Shown one piece after another: positions 5,982-7,714 of a DNA stretch of 7,714 bases. The notes under the pieces are model-generated. The model saw nothing but the letters and a program-made list of their open reading frames with translations, did not search any database and was not told the origin of the DNA. The translations under genes and the position numbers were made by a program. The first letter of the stretch is position 1, and each line of letters opens with the position of its first letter. The stretch comes from Pseudomonadota bacterium (lineage in GTDB: Bacteria; SAR324; XYD2-FULL-50-16; JAHJRI01), in contig JAKSDL010000869.1 of NCBI GenBank assembly GCA_022360105.1, forward strand, positions 1 to 7,714. The letters are read 5' to 3'.

Positions 5982-7255
5982 TGTGGATCCTTTGCTGATT
6001 CAGGTTGCTTGCCTTTTCCGCTTTTTTTGTCTCCCGCCTGTGCCTCCAAGGCATTTGCTTTTTCATTTTTTGCCAAGGTCGTAATTTGGGTACGAACGGA
6101 CATCCCCTCAACTGCTGCCGTCAGCTCGGATGTGATCAATAATTCTCCTGATTTGACATCTTGGGACAGGTAATAATTGTCTTCATCTTCCCAGACAGGG
6201 TTGATAGAGCGAATTTTCAGTTTTTCGGATTCAAGCAGCCAGACAAGATTCCCGTCTTTCACTGTTTTTCTTGGTATCACAACAACATTTTCAATCCTGG
6301 AACCCATGACATCCATGGAGACATAACTGTTTACCAGCAATGGCATCTCCCCCGTTCGTTGATCCATGCCTAAGGGATCATCTACCTGCACAAGAACCCT
6401 TGCCATTTGACTCCGGCTGTTAAGGTCTCCTAGTAAACGAATTACCCTGCCTTCAGCTGATGATCCATTTTGAAGGTGAACGTTTACCTGGCTTGCCTCA
6501 AGACCGTTTAGTCCCGGTATGTTGATCCATTGCAGTTTGTCGACTGGAATGGCAGCTTCTATCCAGAAGGCATCGGTTCCGATCAGCCTGGCCAGAACAT
6601 TTTGGGTTGTAATGCGGGATCCCAATTCAACATCTCGTTCCAAAACCATTGCATTGAAAGGTGCGACGATCAGGGTGCGATTCAGGTTAAGTTGCGCTTG
6701 TTCCAGCCCGATCAATTGAGATTTTAGCGTTGCCACCGCCTTTTCCATTTGGGGAACCCGCAGAGCCAGGGAGGGATCTTTGATGGTTTTTCCCGTTGTT
6801 CGCTTCATCAGCTCGATTTCTTTGCGGGCCACCTCTTGTTTTCCTTTTTCCAGATCCAGATCGGCCTGCAGTTGACGGACCAGCGCCTGCTGTTTTTTAA
6901 CTTCTAATTCGTAATCTTCTTTATCCAGTTGAACCAGCTTTTCCCCTTCGATGATTCTGCCTCCAGGGGTGAATCCCTCGGCTATCCAGGAGACAGTACC
7001 CGACAGCTGGGAATATAAAGATATTTCCCGGGCGGGTACGACGGTGCCCATGGCATTGATGATCACAGTCTTTGAAGTCAATCGAACCGGAACAACATCT
7101 ACCAGGGGAGCCTGCCTGACGGGCCTGGAGCGCTTGGCGCTTGGTTTGGTCTCGGTAAAGTATTTCGCAAACGCCAATCCACTGCCGACAATGATGACAA
7201 CCAGAGCGATTTGAATGATTGATTTCGTTCTTTTACGTATTTTGGAGGTAATCAT
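5978..7255 (-). CDS. RND efflux adaptor, membrane fusion protein (HlyD/AcrA-like)
   Basis: This is the periplasmic adaptor that links the RND pump to the outer-membrane channel. It has 425 residues from the ATG at 7253-7255. A basic N-terminus and a hydrophobic anchor (about 13-30) hold it in the inner membrane; there is no lipobox cysteine. The first lipoyl half lies at about 70-105 (LSGTVSWIAEGFTPGGRI, then GEKLVQLD). An alpha-helical hairpin follows (about 112-193), with the tip segment DPSLALRVPQ that I recall as typical of one adaptor branch. The second lipoyl half is at about 194-215 (TLIVAPFNAMV). Beta-barrel and membrane-proximal domains lie at about 228-390. The last 30 residues form a charged Lys/Glu/Ala/Gln tail. 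The frame extends up to a TTG at 7306, but no ribosome binding site precedes that codon, whereas AGAGGAG lies next to the ATG at 7255. The stop overlaps the RND start by 4 bp. Confidence 0.93.
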   Translation of the reverse strand: MITSKIRKRTKSIIQIALVVIIVGSGLAFAKYFTETKPSAKRSRPVRQAPLVDVVPVRLTSKTVIINAMGTVVPAREISLYSQLSGTVSWIAEGFTPGGRIIEGEKLVQLDKEDYELEVKKQQALVRQLQADLDLEKGKQEVARKEIELMKRTTGKTIKDPSLALRVPQMEKAVATLKSQLIGLEQAQLNLNRTLIVAPFNAMVLERDVELGSRITTQNVLARLIGTDAFWIEAAIPVDKLQWINIPGLNGLEASQVNVHLQNGSSAEGRVIRLLGDLNSRSQMARVLVQVDDPLGMDQRTGEMPLLVNSYVSMDVMGSRIENVVVIPRKTVKDGNLVWLLESEKLKIRSINPVWEDEDNYYLSQDVKSGELLITSELTAAVEGMSVRTQITTLAKNEKANALEAQAGDKKSGKGKQPESAKDPQ

Positions 7256-7257
7256 GA

Positions 7258-7264
7258 CTCCTCT
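7258..7264 (-). promoter_or_regulatory. Ribosome binding site deciding the adaptor start
   Basis: AGAGGAG lies unusually close to the ATG at 7255: 2 nt separate the last G from the start, or about 4 nt if GAGG is taken as the core. Despite the tight spacing it is the only purine-rich site near any candidate start, and no other ATG lies nearby. The spacing could mean modest initiation efficiency. Confidence 0.55.
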
Positions 7265-7389
7265 TGTGTTTCTAAAATGATCTAATTTTGCCGTAAAAAT
7301 TAGCAATTAACCGTTGATTATTGATTGTTAAAGCAATTGTAATTCAATGTTGATAGGCCCGCGATAAATCTTTTGGATCAATATAAACC

Positions 7390-7478
7390 GTAGGATGGGT
7401 AACTCTGTTACTCATCGGGCGGAATGTGATCAAAAGTCAATTACAACCGGTTGATGGGTAACAAGTTACCCATCCTAC
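7390..7478. repeat. Inverted pair of REP elements (BIME-like) between OMF and adaptor genes
   Basis: GTAGGATGGGTAAC (7390-7403) and its exact reverse complement (7465-7478) bound an 89-bp unit. Each end is also a hairpin. On the left, 7394-7403 pairs with 7407-7416 around a 3-nt loop with one G-T mismatch. On the right, 7453-7462 pairs perfectly with 7465-7474 around AA. Both have GTAG heads pointing outward, the head-to-head layout of BIMEs. A CAACCGGTTG palindrome (7444-7453) sits in the spacer. The unit lies between the stop of the outer-membrane factor gene and the adaptor start, inside the presumed efflux operon, where it could partly terminate transcription or stabilise the upstream mRNA. 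Confidence 0.85.
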
Positions 7479-7497
7479 AATAAGCTAAATGCCAAAG

Positions 7498-7713
7498 CTA
7501 ATAGCTGTTCTCAACAGCCAACCACTCCCCGGTCCAACTTCCGCCTAAAGAGCGGTACAGGGCTATTCGATACTTCAATAAATCTACTTTTTCGGTGACA
7601 ACCTGCTTTTCCAGGCTTTGTACTTTGGGAATTTCAGTAATCACCGGAATAAAGCTTTGCAAGCCTTTGGTGTATTGTCTTTCTGCTTCGGTTAAGGCCT
7701 GTCTGGCTATTAA
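7498..7713 (-). CDS. Outer-membrane efflux channel (TolC/NodT-type), C-terminal end (5' end outside window)
   Basis: The minus-strand frame enters from the right edge and ends at TAG 7498-7500, giving the last 71 residues of a TolC-like protein. Signs of the family are the helix TEAERQYTKGLQSFIPVITE (the QYxxGLxxFxxV pattern of the final repeat), a second long helix, and the closing RIALYRSLGGSW, close to the frequent C-terminal 'LYRALGGGW' of NodT-type channels. It should form the trimeric outer-membrane duct of the efflux system encoded by the next two genes on the same strand. The visible part is intact. A small hairpin GCTGTT/AACAGC (7504-7518) lies in the last codons. Whether it shares a transcript with the adaptor and pump is unclear because of the roughly 240-nt gap with REP elements. 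Confidence 0.88.
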   Translation of the reverse strand, partial: LIARQALTEAERQYTKGLQSFIPVITEIPKVQSLEKQVVTEKVDLLKYRIALYRSLGGSWTGEWLAVENSY

Positions 7714-7714
7714 A

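Noticed and set aside
7256..7306. N-terminal extension of the adaptor to a TTG start at 7306
   Set aside because: No ribosome binding site precedes the TTG, and the extra 17 residues add nothing expected before a membrane anchor.
7317..7347. Possible minus-strand promoter for the adaptor: TTGAAT and AATAAT separated by 19 bp
   Set aside because: The spacer is too long and the AT-rich context makes chance matches likely.
7497..7505. GCTAATAGC, also present inside the MITE (1384-1392)
   Set aside because: Nine bases, low complexity and no matching flanks, so not taken as a second element copy.
1..7714. CRISPR array, tRNA, rRNA or transposase gene
   Set aside because: No regularly spaced repeats, no cloverleaf-like or rRNA sequence, and no transposase frame were seen on either strand.

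Overview
The window most likely comes from a gammaproteobacterium of moderate GC content. This rests on the sequence style of the RND pump and its adaptor, the 'HQWRQPL' type histidine kinase, and REP-type palindromes that begin with GTAG. The assignment is an inference from remembered families, and the genus cannot be named.

Left part (1-1680): the C-terminal part of a sensor histidine kinase runs rightward and stops inside a REP palindrome (718-743). Facing it on the minus strand is a small beta-carbonic-anhydrase-like gene (785-1159). Upstream of that gene lies a non-coding mobile element of the MITE type (1198-1471), with near-identical inverted ends and a perfect 9-bp target duplication. 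Beyond it is a short minus-strand remnant that looks like the first third of a GNAT acetyltransferase.

Middle (1681-2843): a minus-strand gene encodes an exported, proline- and cysteine-rich protein that I cannot assign to a family. Its C-terminal half carries three C-x11-C units of common pattern. The roughly 350 nt upstream of it hold no convincing gene, one operator-like palindrome and one long imperfect hairpin.

Right part (2844-7714): a tripartite efflux system is read on the minus strand in the order outer-membrane factor (only its C-terminus is in the window), membrane fusion protein, RND permease. The adaptor and permease genes overlap by 4 bp (ATGA) and are probably translationally coupled. 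The outer-membrane factor gene is separated from the adaptor by about 240 nt holding an inverted pair of REP elements from the same family as the one after the kinase. Together the three proteins should form an envelope-spanning, proton-driven exporter; its substrate cannot be read from the sequence.

The least ordinary items are the C-x11-C exported protein, the MITE with intact target duplication, and the REP family whose arms carry compensatory changes.
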